Assembly: GCF_001611975.1 (NCBI RefSeq)
Contig: NZ_CP014525.1
Span: forward strand, 1,232,001 to 1,296,000
DNA from: Haematospirillum jordaniae
GTDB taxonomy: Bacteria > Pseudomonadota > Alphaproteobacteria > Rhodospirillales > Rhodospirillaceae
Direction of reading: 5' to 3'
Length of the DNA stretch: 64,000 nucleotides
The notes beneath the pieces were generated by a model. That model saw only the letters and a list, made by a program, of their open reading frames with translations. It was not told the DNA's origin and searched no databases. A program made the position numbers and the translations under genes. This document shows positions 27,324 to 35,850 of the stretch, piece by piece. Position 1 is the first letter of the stretch; the number at the start of each line of letters is the position of its first letter.

Positions 27324-28784
27324 TTAATTCGGTTGTTTCTCGGCCCAGCTGATCTTTTTGCGATAAATGGTGGACGGGCTGATCTCCAGCAGCGCGGCAG
27401 CACGCGGGATGTTGCCCCCGCACACATGGATTGCGGACTCAATTGCCTCTTTCTCGATCAGCCACAGAGGCTTCAGATGACCCGGACCATTGCCTGCATC
27501 AGGATGGCCTGCATCGTGATTGTGCAGGATCGCTGCTTTCAGTGCACTGGATGTGGCGGCAACAGTATTCCCCAGAATGGCCAGGGCGGCTGGTCCGGGG
27601 TTTGCCTTTGCTTCAGCCTGCAGCTGTTCGGGGAGCATGTCTAGGATAAGCTCTTCCCCCGTATGCAGGACAATGGCGCTGCGCAAAACGTTTTCCAGCT
27701 GTCGCACGTTCCCGGGCCAGTCATGCCCGGCAATCGCCAAGGCGGCCGGGCGGGCAATGCGGCGGAAGGGTTTGTTTTCCTCGGCCGCCAGGCGCAGCAG
27801 CAGGGCCTGGGCAATTTCCAGCGCATCGCCGTCCCGTTCCCGCAGGGGAGGCAGATGGATCGGGATCACGTGCAGCCGATAGTACAGGTCTTCGCGAAAC
27901 CGTCCTTCCTCCACTTCTTTCAGGGGATCGCGGTTGGTGGCGCAGATAACACGAATGTCAACTTTTTGCGCCTTGTCGGCACCGACCTTCTGGACCATTC
28001 CCGTCTGGAGAAAGCGCAACAGCTTTCCCTGAAGGTTGATGTCCATTTCCCCGATCTCGTCCAGGAACAGCGTGCCGCCGTCAGCCTGGCTTGCGGCACC
28101 GTCCCTGGTGGCGATGGCCCCGGTAAAAGACCCTTTCAGGTGCCCGAACAGCTCGCTTTCCATCAGGTCCCGGGGGATGGCGGCGCAGTTGACAGCCACA
28201 AACGGCCCGTTGCGGCGTGGGCTGGCCCTGTGGATGGCTTCCGCGCAGAGTTCCTTGCCGGTGCCGCTTTCGCCGGTGATAAAGACGGTGGCGCGTGAGG
28301 GGGCTGCGGCCTCGATCATCCGGTATACGCCCCGGATGGCGGCCGATGACCCGATAAACCCACCCCATTGCCCCGGTGGTTCAGGCTGGAGCTGTTCGGT
28401 TAGCTGCTCAACCTTTGTGCTGAGCTTCTGTTTGGCAATGACATTGCCGACTGTGACCTGCAAGCGTTCAGGTGGGAAGGGTTTGACCAGAAAGTCGTCG
28501 GCCCCGGCTTGGAGAGCCTCGACAGCCAGACGAACTGAGGCTTGTGACGTCACAGCCACGACGCCACACGGCATGCCGTTGCCACGAATATGGCGCAGGA
28601 TTTCAAGCCCGTTCATATCTGGAAGGTTGACATCCAGAACCACGGCATCTGGTGGGGATTGTGACAGGATATCCATGGCCTGCCTGCCGGTTTCGGCCAC
28701 ACGGGTTTCCCATGCCGCAAGATCACCGGCATAGCGTTCCGCCATCAGGGGATCATCTTCAACGATGAGTATCCCGGCTTTCAT
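27324..28784 (-). CDS. Sigma54-dependent response regulator, LuxO/NtrC-like
   Basis: A 486-residue activator. The receiver domain (residues 1-120) has the phosphorylatable aspartate in VVLDVNLPDMNG. The AAA+ domain has Walker A GESGTGKE, the sigma54-contact loop as GSFTGA (usual GAFTGA) and Walker B GGTLFLDEIGEMD. A Fis-type helix-turn-helix ends the protein (GGNIPRAAALLEISPSTIYRKK), very like LuxO. It would activate sigma54 promoters upon phosphorylation. The start at 28784 (MKAGILIVEDD) is preferred over an upstream leader. It converges with the neighbouring histidine kinase with a 26-base gap, making that kinase its likely partner. Confidence 0.9.
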   Translation of the reverse strand: MKAGILIVEDDPLMAERYAGDLAAWETRVAETGRQAMDILSQSPPDAVVLDVNLPDMNGLEILRHIRGNGMPCGVVAVTSQASVRLAVEALQAGADDFLVKPFPPERLQVTVGNVIAKQKLSTKVEQLTEQLQPEPPGQWGGFIGSSAAIRGVYRMIEAAAPSRATVFITGESGTGKELCAEAIHRASPRRNGPFVAVNCAAIPRDLMESELFGHLKGSFTGAIATRDGAASQADGGTLFLDEIGEMDINLQGKLLRFLQTGMVQKVGADKAQKVDIRVICATNRDPLKEVEEGRFREDLYYRLHVIPIHLPPLRERDGDALEIAQALLLRLAAEENKPFRRIARPAALAIAGHDWPGNVRQLENVLRSAIVLHTGEELILDMLPEQLQAEAKANPGPAALAILGNTVAATSSALKAAILHNHDAGHPDAGNGPGHLKPLWLIEKEAIESAIHVCGGNIPRAAALLEISPSTIYRKKISWAEKQPN

Positions 28785-28826
28785 GGATATGCGGTCGCCC
28801 CCCGGTTCCCTGTTCAATCCCACCTG

Positions 28827-29762
28827 TCACGCTATATCAGTGAGGGTCGCTTCGCAACCGGGGTTGCTGTTTTCCTGTATCTGGTCCTTGCAATACCCTT
28901 GGGCATACAACAGCCCGGTCAGGTCGCAGTAATCCAGCCGGAACGCCGTGCTGCTGTGGACTAGGGGCTTTGCCCGCCAGGCAATGCCAAGGCCGGCGGC
29001 TTTCAGCATGGGAATGTCGTTTGCACCATCCCCGATTGCTGCGGTGGCGCTGAGGGGGATGCGCCGTGCGCCGGCCCGTTCCATCAGCAGGCGGAGCTTG
29101 GTTCCTTGATTCAGGATCGGGTACGCGACGGTTCCGGCCAGGGTTTGCCCGTCCAGCTCAAGGGTATTGCCTTGGTGTTCGTCAAAGCCACAGGCCCGGG
29201 CAACCCGTTCTGTGAAAAACGTGAATCCTCCCGAAGCTAAAAGGCAATAGGCCCCGTGGTCCCGCATGGTTTGTACCAGTGCGCGGGCACCCGGGGTCAG
29301 GGTGATGGCCTGCCATGTCTGTTCCAGTGTGCTGACTGGCAGGCCGCGTAGCATGGCCACGCGTTCTTCCAGGGCAGCCTCGAAGTCCAGTTCGCCCCGC
29401 ATGGCTTTGGCCGTGATTGCCGTGATCCTGTCTTTGACACCGGCGAAGGCGGCCAGATCATCCAGAGTTTCCCCGGTAATGATGGTGGAGTCCATGTCGG
29501 CGACCAGAAGCATCTTGCGGCGGTGTTCCGTACGCTGGCTGATGCAGTCAAGCTGGCAACCCTGCAGGGCGTGGCGAACGGCAGCATCAGCTAGGCTGGG
29601 GTCGATGGCGCCAAAGGGAATGTCGCAGGCTTCTTCCGTTGCCAGCCATTCCGGGCGCCCGGTTTCGGCATGGCGGCTGCGCAGGGCAGCGCGCGCGGCG
29701 TCTACCATATCCGGGCTCAACTGACCGGCTTCGGGGGCGATGAGTGTCAGTGTACAATCCAT
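28827..29762 (-). CDS. serB: Phosphoserine phosphatase
   Basis: Final step of serine synthesis. The HAD-superfamily core has the nucleophile motif DMDSTIITGET (aspartate about residue 90), motif II LASGGFTFF, and motif III GDGANDIPMLKAAGLGIA. An N-terminal ACT-like regulatory segment of about 80 residues precedes it. The start at 29762 (MDCTLTLIAPE) fits the family; an upstream in-frame ATG at 29780 adds only six residues. It is divergent from miaA and 42 bases downstream of the regulator gene start on the same strand. Confidence 0.95.
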   Translation of the reverse strand: MDCTLTLIAPEAGQLSPDMVDAARAALRSRHAETGRPEWLATEEACDIPFGAIDPSLADAAVRHALQGCQLDCISQRTEHRRKMLLVADMDSTIITGETLDDLAAFAGVKDRITAITAKAMRGELDFEAALEERVAMLRGLPVSTLEQTWQAITLTPGARALVQTMRDHGAYCLLASGGFTFFTERVARACGFDEHQGNTLELDGQTLAGTVAYPILNQGTKLRLLMERAGARRIPLSATAAIGDGANDIPMLKAAGLGIAWRAKPLVHSSTAFRLDYCDLTGLLYAQGYCKDQIQENSNPGCEATLTDIA

Positions 29763-29923
29763 TTTTGGCAGCCCTTGCAAGGAAGAGAACAGGCGGTCAG
29801 AATGCCGGCGCGGAAGCCGGGGTTGTTGCTGCGGTTTGTCGTCCGGATACTGGTATTACGGGGCAGGAAAGACAGTTGGCAAGGGTAATTGACGCATTGG
29901 GTTCTGTGCAGCGTGATAGGGCC

Positions 29924-30835
29924 ATGGTGGTAGTGGCTGGGCCAACAGCCAGCGGCAAGTCTGCCTTGGCCCTGGATCTGGCCCGCCGCTTTGGCGGCTG
30001 CGTCATCAATGCGGATTCCATGCAGGTGTACCGCGAACTGCGCGTGGTCACGGCCCGCCCGACTGTGGAAGAGGAGCAAAGCGTTCCCCACAGCCTGTAT
30101 GGTGTTCTTGGTGGAGACGAAGTGTGTTCGGCAGCGCGCTGGGCCGATATGGCGGCGCAGGATATTGCCCGATGCCGGGAGCAGGGTATCCTGCCGGTTG
30201 TCACCGGCGGAACGGGTTTGTACCTGCGTGCCTTGGTGCATGGGTTGTCGCCGATACCGGATGTTCCATGGGATGTGCGGGTGCAGGCCCGGGCGCTGAT
30301 GGACGACATCGGGAATATTGCCTTTCATGCCCTGCTGACAGAGCGGGATCCTGTGACAGCAGCCCGCCTGTCGGTGGGGGACACCCAGAGGCAAATCCGG
30401 GCGCTGGAGGTTCTGGAGGCAACCGGATGCTCCATCACCGCATGGCAGAAAGAGCCACCGGTACCGGTTGTCGACGCGGATGTCCTGACCATCATTCTGG
30501 ATCCGGCACGTCCGTGGCTCTACCAGCGCTGTGACCTGCGTTTTGTGCAGATGCTGGAGCAGGGGGCGCGCGACGAGGTGCAGGCTCTGGATGCCATGGG
30601 GCTGCCTGCCGATGCCTTGGTCCTGAAGGCACTGGGTGTGCCGGAACTGCGGGCCTTGCTGCATGGGGTAATGTCGGAAGCAGAAGCGATTGATGCAGCC
30701 CAACAGGCGACCCGCAACTTTGCAAAGCGGCAGGTCACCTGGTTCCGGCATCAATTGCCGGCAACCCTGCGCCTGTCGGGGGAGGATCCCCGACAGTGGT
30801 GCGAGCAGGCTACAGGTCTGTTGGCCGGGCTGTAA
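29924..30835 (+). CDS. miaA: tRNA dimethylallyltransferase
   Basis: Adds the isopentenyl group to A37 of tRNAs reading UNN codons. The P-loop is VVAGPTASGKSALA right at the start, followed by INADSMQVYRELRVVTARPT, VVTGGTGLYLRAL and the C-terminal QATRNFAKRQVTWFR. The ATG at 29924 gives 303 residues, normal for MiaA. The frame remains open back to 29744, overlapping serB, but the extra 60 residues match nothing in the family. It ends 12 bases before the convergent MFS gene. Confidence 0.94.
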   Translation: MVVVAGPTASGKSALALDLARRFGGCVINADSMQVYRELRVVTARPTVEEEQSVPHSLYGVLGGDEVCSAARWADMAAQDIARCREQGILPVVTGGTGLYLRALVHGLSPIPDVPWDVRVQARALMDDIGNIAFHALLTERDPVTAARLSVGDTQRQIRALEVLEATGCSITAWQKEPPVPVVDADVLTIILDPARPWLYQRCDLRFVQMLEQGARDEVQALDAMGLPADALVLKALGVPELRALLHGVMSEAEAIDAAQQATRNFAKRQVTWFRHQLPATLRLSGEDPRQWCEQATGLLAGL

Positions 30836-30847
30836 CCCGGGGCGGGC

Positions 30848-32089
30848 TTACGGTTGGCTCTGGAGGGTTGCCGCAGGGTCCAGCGATGGCCGGCAGCTCA
30901 GCAACAGGGCCAGTACAACGCAAGCCAGTGCCGCTGCAAGGGGGGCGCCGGGGCTGATATTGGCCATGGCCCCGAAAGAGAACGCCGAGAAGCCGGCACT
31001 GAAGGCCGCAATCGCCGCAGCCAACCCCATGATGGAGCCTTGCCGGTCTGCATCGACACTGGCGGACAGGCGTGCCATCAGCCCGCTGTAGGACAGGCCG
31101 AAGCCACAGGCCCCGATGGTGGCCAGGGCATACTGTGCATAGGGGTGGGAGACAAACAGAGCCCCCCCGATGCACAGAGCCATGAGGAACAGGGCCAGTG
31201 AGACCATGGTGGCAGGCTTCATGTATTTCAGGGCCAAGCCCACCAGAGCCACAAAGGACACGGCCAGGCCGAAACCGGCCCAGGCAACCAGATGACTGAC
31301 CGTCTGTGGGTCAAAGTTCCGCTCTAGAGTGACAAACAGGCCGATGAACTGGAAAAAGGTGTTCCACCCCACCAGCATGAACAGCAGCAGGATACAGCAG
31401 GTGCGGGCGCTGTCGGAACGGAAGGCATCGGCAAGGGTACGAACCGGGTTCTGGTAGGGTACACGGTTGGGCCCTGTATGGACGCTGTCCCTGAAGGTTA
31501 GCAGCAGGGCCAGCAGGTTGATCACGGACAGGACGGCAACAAATACAAATGGCGTTGTCAGGCTGAACCACTGCGCAATATCCGGATTGCTCAACCACCC
31601 GCCAACCAGAGGGCCAATCACATACCCCAAGGAGACTGCAAACATGATGTAGCCAATAAAGCGGGCGCGGTGATCCGGTTCGGTGACATCAATAATGGCA
31701 GCTTGGGCAACCGGCAGGCTGCCGGAGAAAAACCCACCGACCAGCCGCCCACCAATGAACAGCCACACACTTTTCAGCATGATGGCAAAGGTCATCAGGC
31801 TATAGCTGGCGGCCAGACCGGCCAAGCAGATCAGTAGAGTCTTTTTGCGCCCCAAGCTGTCTGACAGCGAACCAAGCAGGGGGGAGCCAAAAAACATGGC
31901 CAAGGAAAAGGCCCCCAGAGCCACGCCGTATAGGATATTGCGATACGGTTCGGTTCCGGATTCCATCAACCCAATATCCGGGTTATGGACTATGGGGGTC
32001 AGCATCGGGATGATCAGGCTGGCCCCTAGGCTGTCGATGAAAATGACGAGATAGATTCCCGCCAGGCTGAGTATGGTCTTATGCCCCAA
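30848..32089 (-). CDS. MFS transporter, TetA/drug-exporter type
   Basis: A 12-helix major facilitator protein. The motif between helices 2 and 3 reads GSPLLGSLSDSLGRKKTL, and the antiporter-type motif C region is GYVIGPLVGGWLS, so it is most likely a proton-coupled drug or metabolite exporter; the substrate is unknown. The best start seems to be TTG at 32089, with a strong AAGGGGG site 6 bases upstream (413 residues, beginning LGHKTILSLAGIYLVIF). A GTG at 32143 (431 residues) has no such site. It is 63 bases downstream of another membrane protein gene and probably cotranscribed with it. Confidence 0.85.
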   Translation of the reverse strand: MGHKTILSLAGIYLVIFIDSLGASLIIPMLTPIVHNPDIGLMESGTEPYRNILYGVALGAFSLAMFFGSPLLGSLSDSLGRKKTLLICLAGLAASYSLMTFAIMLKSVWLFIGGRLVGGFFSGSLPVAQAAIIDVTEPDHRARFIGYIMFAVSLGYVIGPLVGGWLSNPDIAQWFSLTTPFVFVAVLSVINLLALLLTFRDSVHTGPNRVPYQNPVRTLADAFRSDSARTCCILLLFMLVGWNTFFQFIGLFVTLERNFDPQTVSHLVAWAGFGLAVSFVALVGLALKYMKPATMVSLALFLMALCIGGALFVSHPYAQYALATIGACGFGLSYSGLMARLSASVDADRQGSIMGLAAAIAAFSAGFSAFSFGAMANISPGAPLAAALACVVLALLLSCRPSLDPAATLQSQP

Positions 32090-32152
32090 AACAGGCCCCC
32101 TTGTGATGGTATTTAAGGTCGCAGGCGCATGCCCGAGGCACACGCCATGCTG

Positions 32153-32872
32153 TCAGGATACTGTCTGTTCCTCCCGGTCCCGGACCTGCCGGAAAGCAAA
32201 CCCCAAGGCCAGCCAGCAGAATGTCATGGCCATGACCTGCAGGATACCTGCCAGCATTCCAGCTATGACTGAGTCCGGTGTCGTGACCTGAAGAGCAAAC
32301 CATGGCAGGTGTACTGGTGTGCAGGCCAGTCCCAGCAGAAACAGCTTCAGGACTATGCCATCCGATGTGCGCCAGCTGACCTTGGCTGGGGCCGGAAGAT
32401 CCAGCGCAGCCGCAACCGGTGCTAGGCTGAGACGCAGGGCAACCCATGCACCGCTAGCGACAGCCAAGGCGAACAGCACGCCCATCGCGGGGCCTGCATT
32501 GGTTGACCCTGCTCCTATGGCTCCAAATACAGCCAAGCTGACGAAGAAGGGAGCGGCAACCAGCATGTTCATCACCAGAACCACCAGTTCCCGTCTGCCT
32601 AGATGCCAAGCCGCACGACCGGGATTTGTCAGGTCATCGGGCCCCAGGACAGCCAAGCGTGCCATGTTGGCGCTGAGTGTGATCCCCAGCCACAGTTCCA
32701 AGAGGCTTGGGATTACAAGCGCCGGGTGCTCCTGTTCGAAACTGAACCGCATTCCAGCGGACAGGATCGCAACCGATAATGCCGGCAGCATCAGATGCGC
32801 CAGAAGGTTCGGGACGTGGGCAATCGCCTGGAGGGTATGACGCAAGGCAAGAGTGATGGACAAGGCAGTCAT
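32153..32872 (-). CDS. Unknown integral membrane protein (about six helices)
   Basis: A 239-residue protein I do not recognise. It has about six hydrophobic segments: 22-40, 53-70, 97-118, 128-152, 174-197 and 203-225. There is no signal peptidase site and no catalytic motif. The overall shape, with a conserved-looking GRREL segment after the second helix pair, recalls small uncharacterised alphaproteobacterial membrane proteins. It lies upstream of the MFS gene on the same strand, which suggests a joint transcript, possibly an accessory role in export, but that is inference. Confidence 0.7.
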   Translation of the reverse strand: MTALSITLALRHTLQAIAHVPNLLAHLMLPALSVAILSAGMRFSFEQEHPALVIPSLLELWLGITLSANMARLAVLGPDDLTNPGRAAWHLGRRELVVLVMNMLVAAPFFVSLAVFGAIGAGSTNAGPAMGVLFALAVASGAWVALRLSLAPVAAALDLPAPAKVSWRTSDGIVLKLFLLGLACTPVHLPWFALQVTTPDSVIAGMLAGILQVMAMTFCWLALGFAFRQVRDREEQTVS

Positions 32873-33293
32873 GTGATAAACCGGTGCATGGTATTAAGTC
32901 ATATTTGTCAGAAGGGTGTCGGATCCCTGTGCGGCATCGGCAGTGGCGAAAACGCGAGGCAGTATAACCTGTGAAACAGGTTTGTTCAGCAAATATACGG
33001 CGGCACTGTGGAGGATATTGGTGTGGAAAGCGAGAAAAAGAATGATCCGCTGCATCGTTTCCCCTTGAACTTCACCGTGCGGCAGAAGATAAACACACGG
33101 TCACCTGTTGTTTGAGCGAACAGGCAGCGGTGATGCGACAGCGATGCGCAACAGTGTGTGCAGCAATGTCGCAAACATTCGGGAAAAGCAGGCCCCGCCG
33201 TTGGGTACAGGCGTTCCCGGATGGTCGATACAAAAGATTGTTCTGCCGTTTCCGGCGCCAGGCAACGACCCCGTTTAGGACGAGTGAGGCAAG
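32873..33293. other. Intergenic region upstream of mreB with a structured hairpin
   Basis: A 421-base gap between divergent genes; the short frames inside it have no family features. It contains a long imperfect hairpin at 33134-33173: TGCGACA pairs with TGTCGCA, a symmetric 4x4 internal loop follows, then TGCGCA pairs with TGTGCA around a six-base loop. A mreB promoter should be here but no convincing -35/-10 pair was found. Confidence 0.5.
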
Positions 33294-34334
33294 ATGCTTT
33301 CTAGGATGACCGGCTGGCTCTCCGCCGATATGGCCATTGATCTTGGTACCGCCAACACACTGGTGTACGTCAAGGGGCGCGGTATCGTTCTGAACGAACC
33401 GTCGGTGGTTGCCATCGCCGAGGTCAAGGGCAAGAAGCAGGTTCTGGCCGTCGGGGACGAGGCCAAGCAGATGCTGGGCCGCACGCCGGGCAATATCCAG
33501 GCCATACGGCCCTTGCGCGACGGTGTCATCGCCGACTTTGAAGTCGCGGAGGAGATGATCAAGCACTTCATCCGCAAGGTGCACAACCGTCGTTCTTTTG
33601 CCAGCCCGATGGTCATCATCTGCGTTCCGTCCGGGTCAACGGCTGTTGAACGACGCGCGATCCAGGAATCAGCCGAAGCCGCCGGTGCCCGCAGGGTCTA
33701 TCTGATCGAGGAGCCGATGGCTGCCGCGATCGGTGCCGGGCTTCCCGTGACCGAGCCAACCGGATCAATGGTGGTTGATATCGGTGGCGGGACGACCGAG
33801 GTGGCCGTGCTGTCACTGGGTGGAATCGTCTATGCCCGCAGCGTTCGTGTCGGTGGCGACAAAATGGACGAGGCGATCATCGCCTACATCCGGCGTAATC
33901 ATAATCTGCTTGTTGGCGAAGGATCGGCGGAACGCATCAAGAAAGATATCGGATGTGCTTGCCCCCCTTATGAGGGTGAGGGACGTACTATCGAGATCAA
34001 GGGGCGTGACCTGATGAACGGCGTCCCCAAGGAGCTGGTTATTTCGGAGCGGCAAATCGCGGAAAGCCTTGCTGAACCTGTTGCCAATATTGTGGAGGCA
34101 GTCAAGGTTGCGCTGGAGCATACGGCTCCGGAACTGGCTGCAGACATCGTTGAAAAGGGGATTGTCCTGACCGGCGGTGGTGCCCTCCTGAAGAATCTGG
34201 ACTACGTGTTGCGTGTGTCCACCGGTCTGCCGGTTTCTATTGCCGACGATCCCTTGTCGTGCGTTGCTCTGGGAACAGGGCGGGCCTTGGAGGAGCTGAA
34301 GAAGCTGCGCAATGTGTTGACGTCGATGTACTGA
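33294..34334 (+). CDS. mreB: Rod shape-determining protein MreB
   Basis: Bacterial actin that orients lateral wall synthesis. The 346-residue protein has the phosphate-1 loop IDLGTANTLVYVKG, the phosphate-2 motif VVDIGGGTTEVAVLSLGG and the adenosine motif VLTGGGALLKNL, plus the N-terminal membrane-binding LSRMTGWLSADMA. It is first of a five-gene elongasome cluster mreB-mreC-mreD-mrdA-rodA, all on the plus strand with gaps of 0-79 bases. Confidence 0.97.
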   Translation: MLSRMTGWLSADMAIDLGTANTLVYVKGRGIVLNEPSVVAIAEVKGKKQVLAVGDEAKQMLGRTPGNIQAIRPLRDGVIADFEVAEEMIKHFIRKVHNRRSFASPMVIICVPSGSTAVERRAIQESAEAAGARRVYLIEEPMAAAIGAGLPVTEPTGSMVVDIGGGTTEVAVLSLGGIVYARSVRVGGDKMDEAIIAYIRRNHNLLVGEGSAERIKKDIGCACPPYEGEGRTIEIKGRDLMNGVPKELVISERQIAESLAEPVANIVEAVKVALEHTAPELAADIVEKGIVLTGGGALLKNLDYVLRVSTGLPVSIADDPLSCVALGTGRALEELKKLRNVLTSMY

Positions 34335-34413
34335 GCGCTCTGGTCGTGCTATTCCGGGAAGCTGTGCTATACTTCCACAGTCTGCCGGCAACACAAACAG
34401 GGGCTGACCGAAC

Positions 34414-35316
34414 GTGAAGCAATCTGCGCCGACGTCAACACGGCTGAGCCATCTGCGCACCTTGTTCGGGCGTTTTGCCTTTGTCGTTCTGGTGGTCCTG
34501 TCGTTTGCCCTGATGCTTGTCGGTAAGGCAGATACGGTTGCTGTCCGTAGCGTCAGGATCTGGGTAGCCGATGCCTTGGTTCCGGTCATGGACGTGATGT
34601 CCCAGCCTGCGTCCTTTATCACGGCTGTGACCGCCAATATCCGCGAATTGGCGGCCATTCGGGAAGAAAACGCCCGCTTGCGCGACGAGAATGCGCGCTT
34701 GTTGCGCTGGCAGACAGCAGCCCGGGTGCTGGAGACAGAAAACGAATCCCTGCGTCAGTTGATGCATTTTGTTCCTAGTCCCCAAGCGACATTTGTATCC
34801 GCACGCGTTGTGGCTGATACCGGCGGTGCTTTTGCGCATTCTGTCCTGGTGACGGCCGGTGCCCGTGAGCTGGTGTCAAAGGGTCATGCTGTTGTTTCCG
34901 GTGAGGGATTGGTCGGTCGTGTGATCGAAACAGGGCGGCGTGCTTCGCGCGTTTTGCTTCTGACTGATATCAACAGCCGAATTCCCGTTGCCATCGGCAA
35001 TGCCCGGCAGCGCGCCATACTGGCTGGGGATAATACCGACCGACCGCGTCTGATGTTTTCCCGCGGGCAGATGGCGGTTGTGCCAGGGGATCGTGTGGCC
35101 ACATCAGGCGTGGCCGGTGTTTTTCCGCCGGGTTTGCCGGTGGGGGTCGTGGCATCTGTCAACGATGGCGAGATCCGTATCAAGCCTTATTACCAGCGTG
35201 ACCGTCTGGAGTATGTCCGGGTGGTTGACTATGGTGTATCCGATGTCATCAGTGACCTTGCATCGCCGTCCATTGATGGTGCGGCAGGGCAGTCCCGGAC
35301 AGAAAAGAACCGCTGA
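34414..35316 (+). CDS. mreC: Rod shape-determining protein MreC
   Basis: Periplasmic scaffold linking MreB to PBP2. The 300-residue protein has one N-terminal membrane helix (about residues 18-38), a coiled coil built of ENARLRDENARLLRW repeats (about 75-115) and the two beta-barrel MreC domain with GLVGRVIETGRRASRVLLLTD and SGVAGVFPPGLPVG. It begins with a GTG codon. The C-terminus ends soon after the barrel. Confidence 0.95.
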   Translation: MKQSAPTSTRLSHLRTLFGRFAFVVLVVLSFALMLVGKADTVAVRSVRIWVADALVPVMDVMSQPASFITAVTANIRELAAIREENARLRDENARLLRWQTAARVLETENESLRQLMHFVPSPQATFVSARVVADTGGAFAHSVLVTAGARELVSKGHAVVSGEGLVGRVIETGRRASRVLLLTDINSRIPVAIGNARQRAILAGDNTDRPRLMFSRGQMAVVPGDRVATSGVAGVFPPGLPVGVVASVNDGEIRIKPYYQRDRLEYVRVVDYGVSDVISDLASPSIDGAAGQSRTEKNR

Positions 35317-35334
35317 GGGGCGCGGAGGAGCGAC

Positions 35335-35850
35335 ATGCAGCCATCCCTGTTGCAAAGGCTGGATATATTTGCCCGGCACCAGCTGCCGTTTTTTCTGTGT
35401 CTTGCCCTGATGCTGGTTGAGGCCACGCCCACGCATGTGCCGGGTTTTGCCAGTATATCGCCGATGCTGACCTTGGTCGGTATCTATTACTGGGGTGTCC
35501 AACGGCCCGATATCACCGGATACGGCACGGCTTTCTTTGTTGGCCTTCTGGAAGATATTCTGGGTGCAACGCCTCTGGGGGTTGGTTCCCTGACCCTGAT
35601 GCTGTCGCTGATGATCGTGCTGACCCAAGAACGCTTCTTCCGCAACCGATCTTTTATCGTAACGTGGTGGGCTTTTCTGGTGGTGGCGGCTTTTGCCACG
35701 GTTGTGCGGTGGGCCCTTTCCGGTCTTGCCCAAGGTATGGTGTCTGATCCGCCTCTGGCGCTGGCAACGTTCTTCATGACCGTCACCTTTTATCCTCTGG
35801 TCGCATGGATTTTCGGGCGGCTGCAGATGGCTTTTCTGCGGGAGGTCTGA
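35335..35850 (+). CDS. mreD: Rod shape-determining protein MreD
   Basis: A 171-residue polytopic protein with five hydrophobic segments and the MreD-typical GLLEDILGATPLGVGSL motif. It works with MreC and RodA in the elongation machinery. The ATG at 35335 has a GGAGGAG-type site (GCGGAGGAGCGAC). Its stop codon abuts the GTG of mrdA. Confidence 0.93.
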   Translation: MQPSLLQRLDIFARHQLPFFLCLALMLVEATPTHVPGFASISPMLTLVGIYYWGVQRPDITGYGTAFFVGLLEDILGATPLGVGSLTLMLSLMIVLTQERFFRNRSFIVTWWAFLVVAAFATVVRWALSGLAQGMVSDPPLALATFFMTVTFYPLVAWIFGRLQMAFLREV

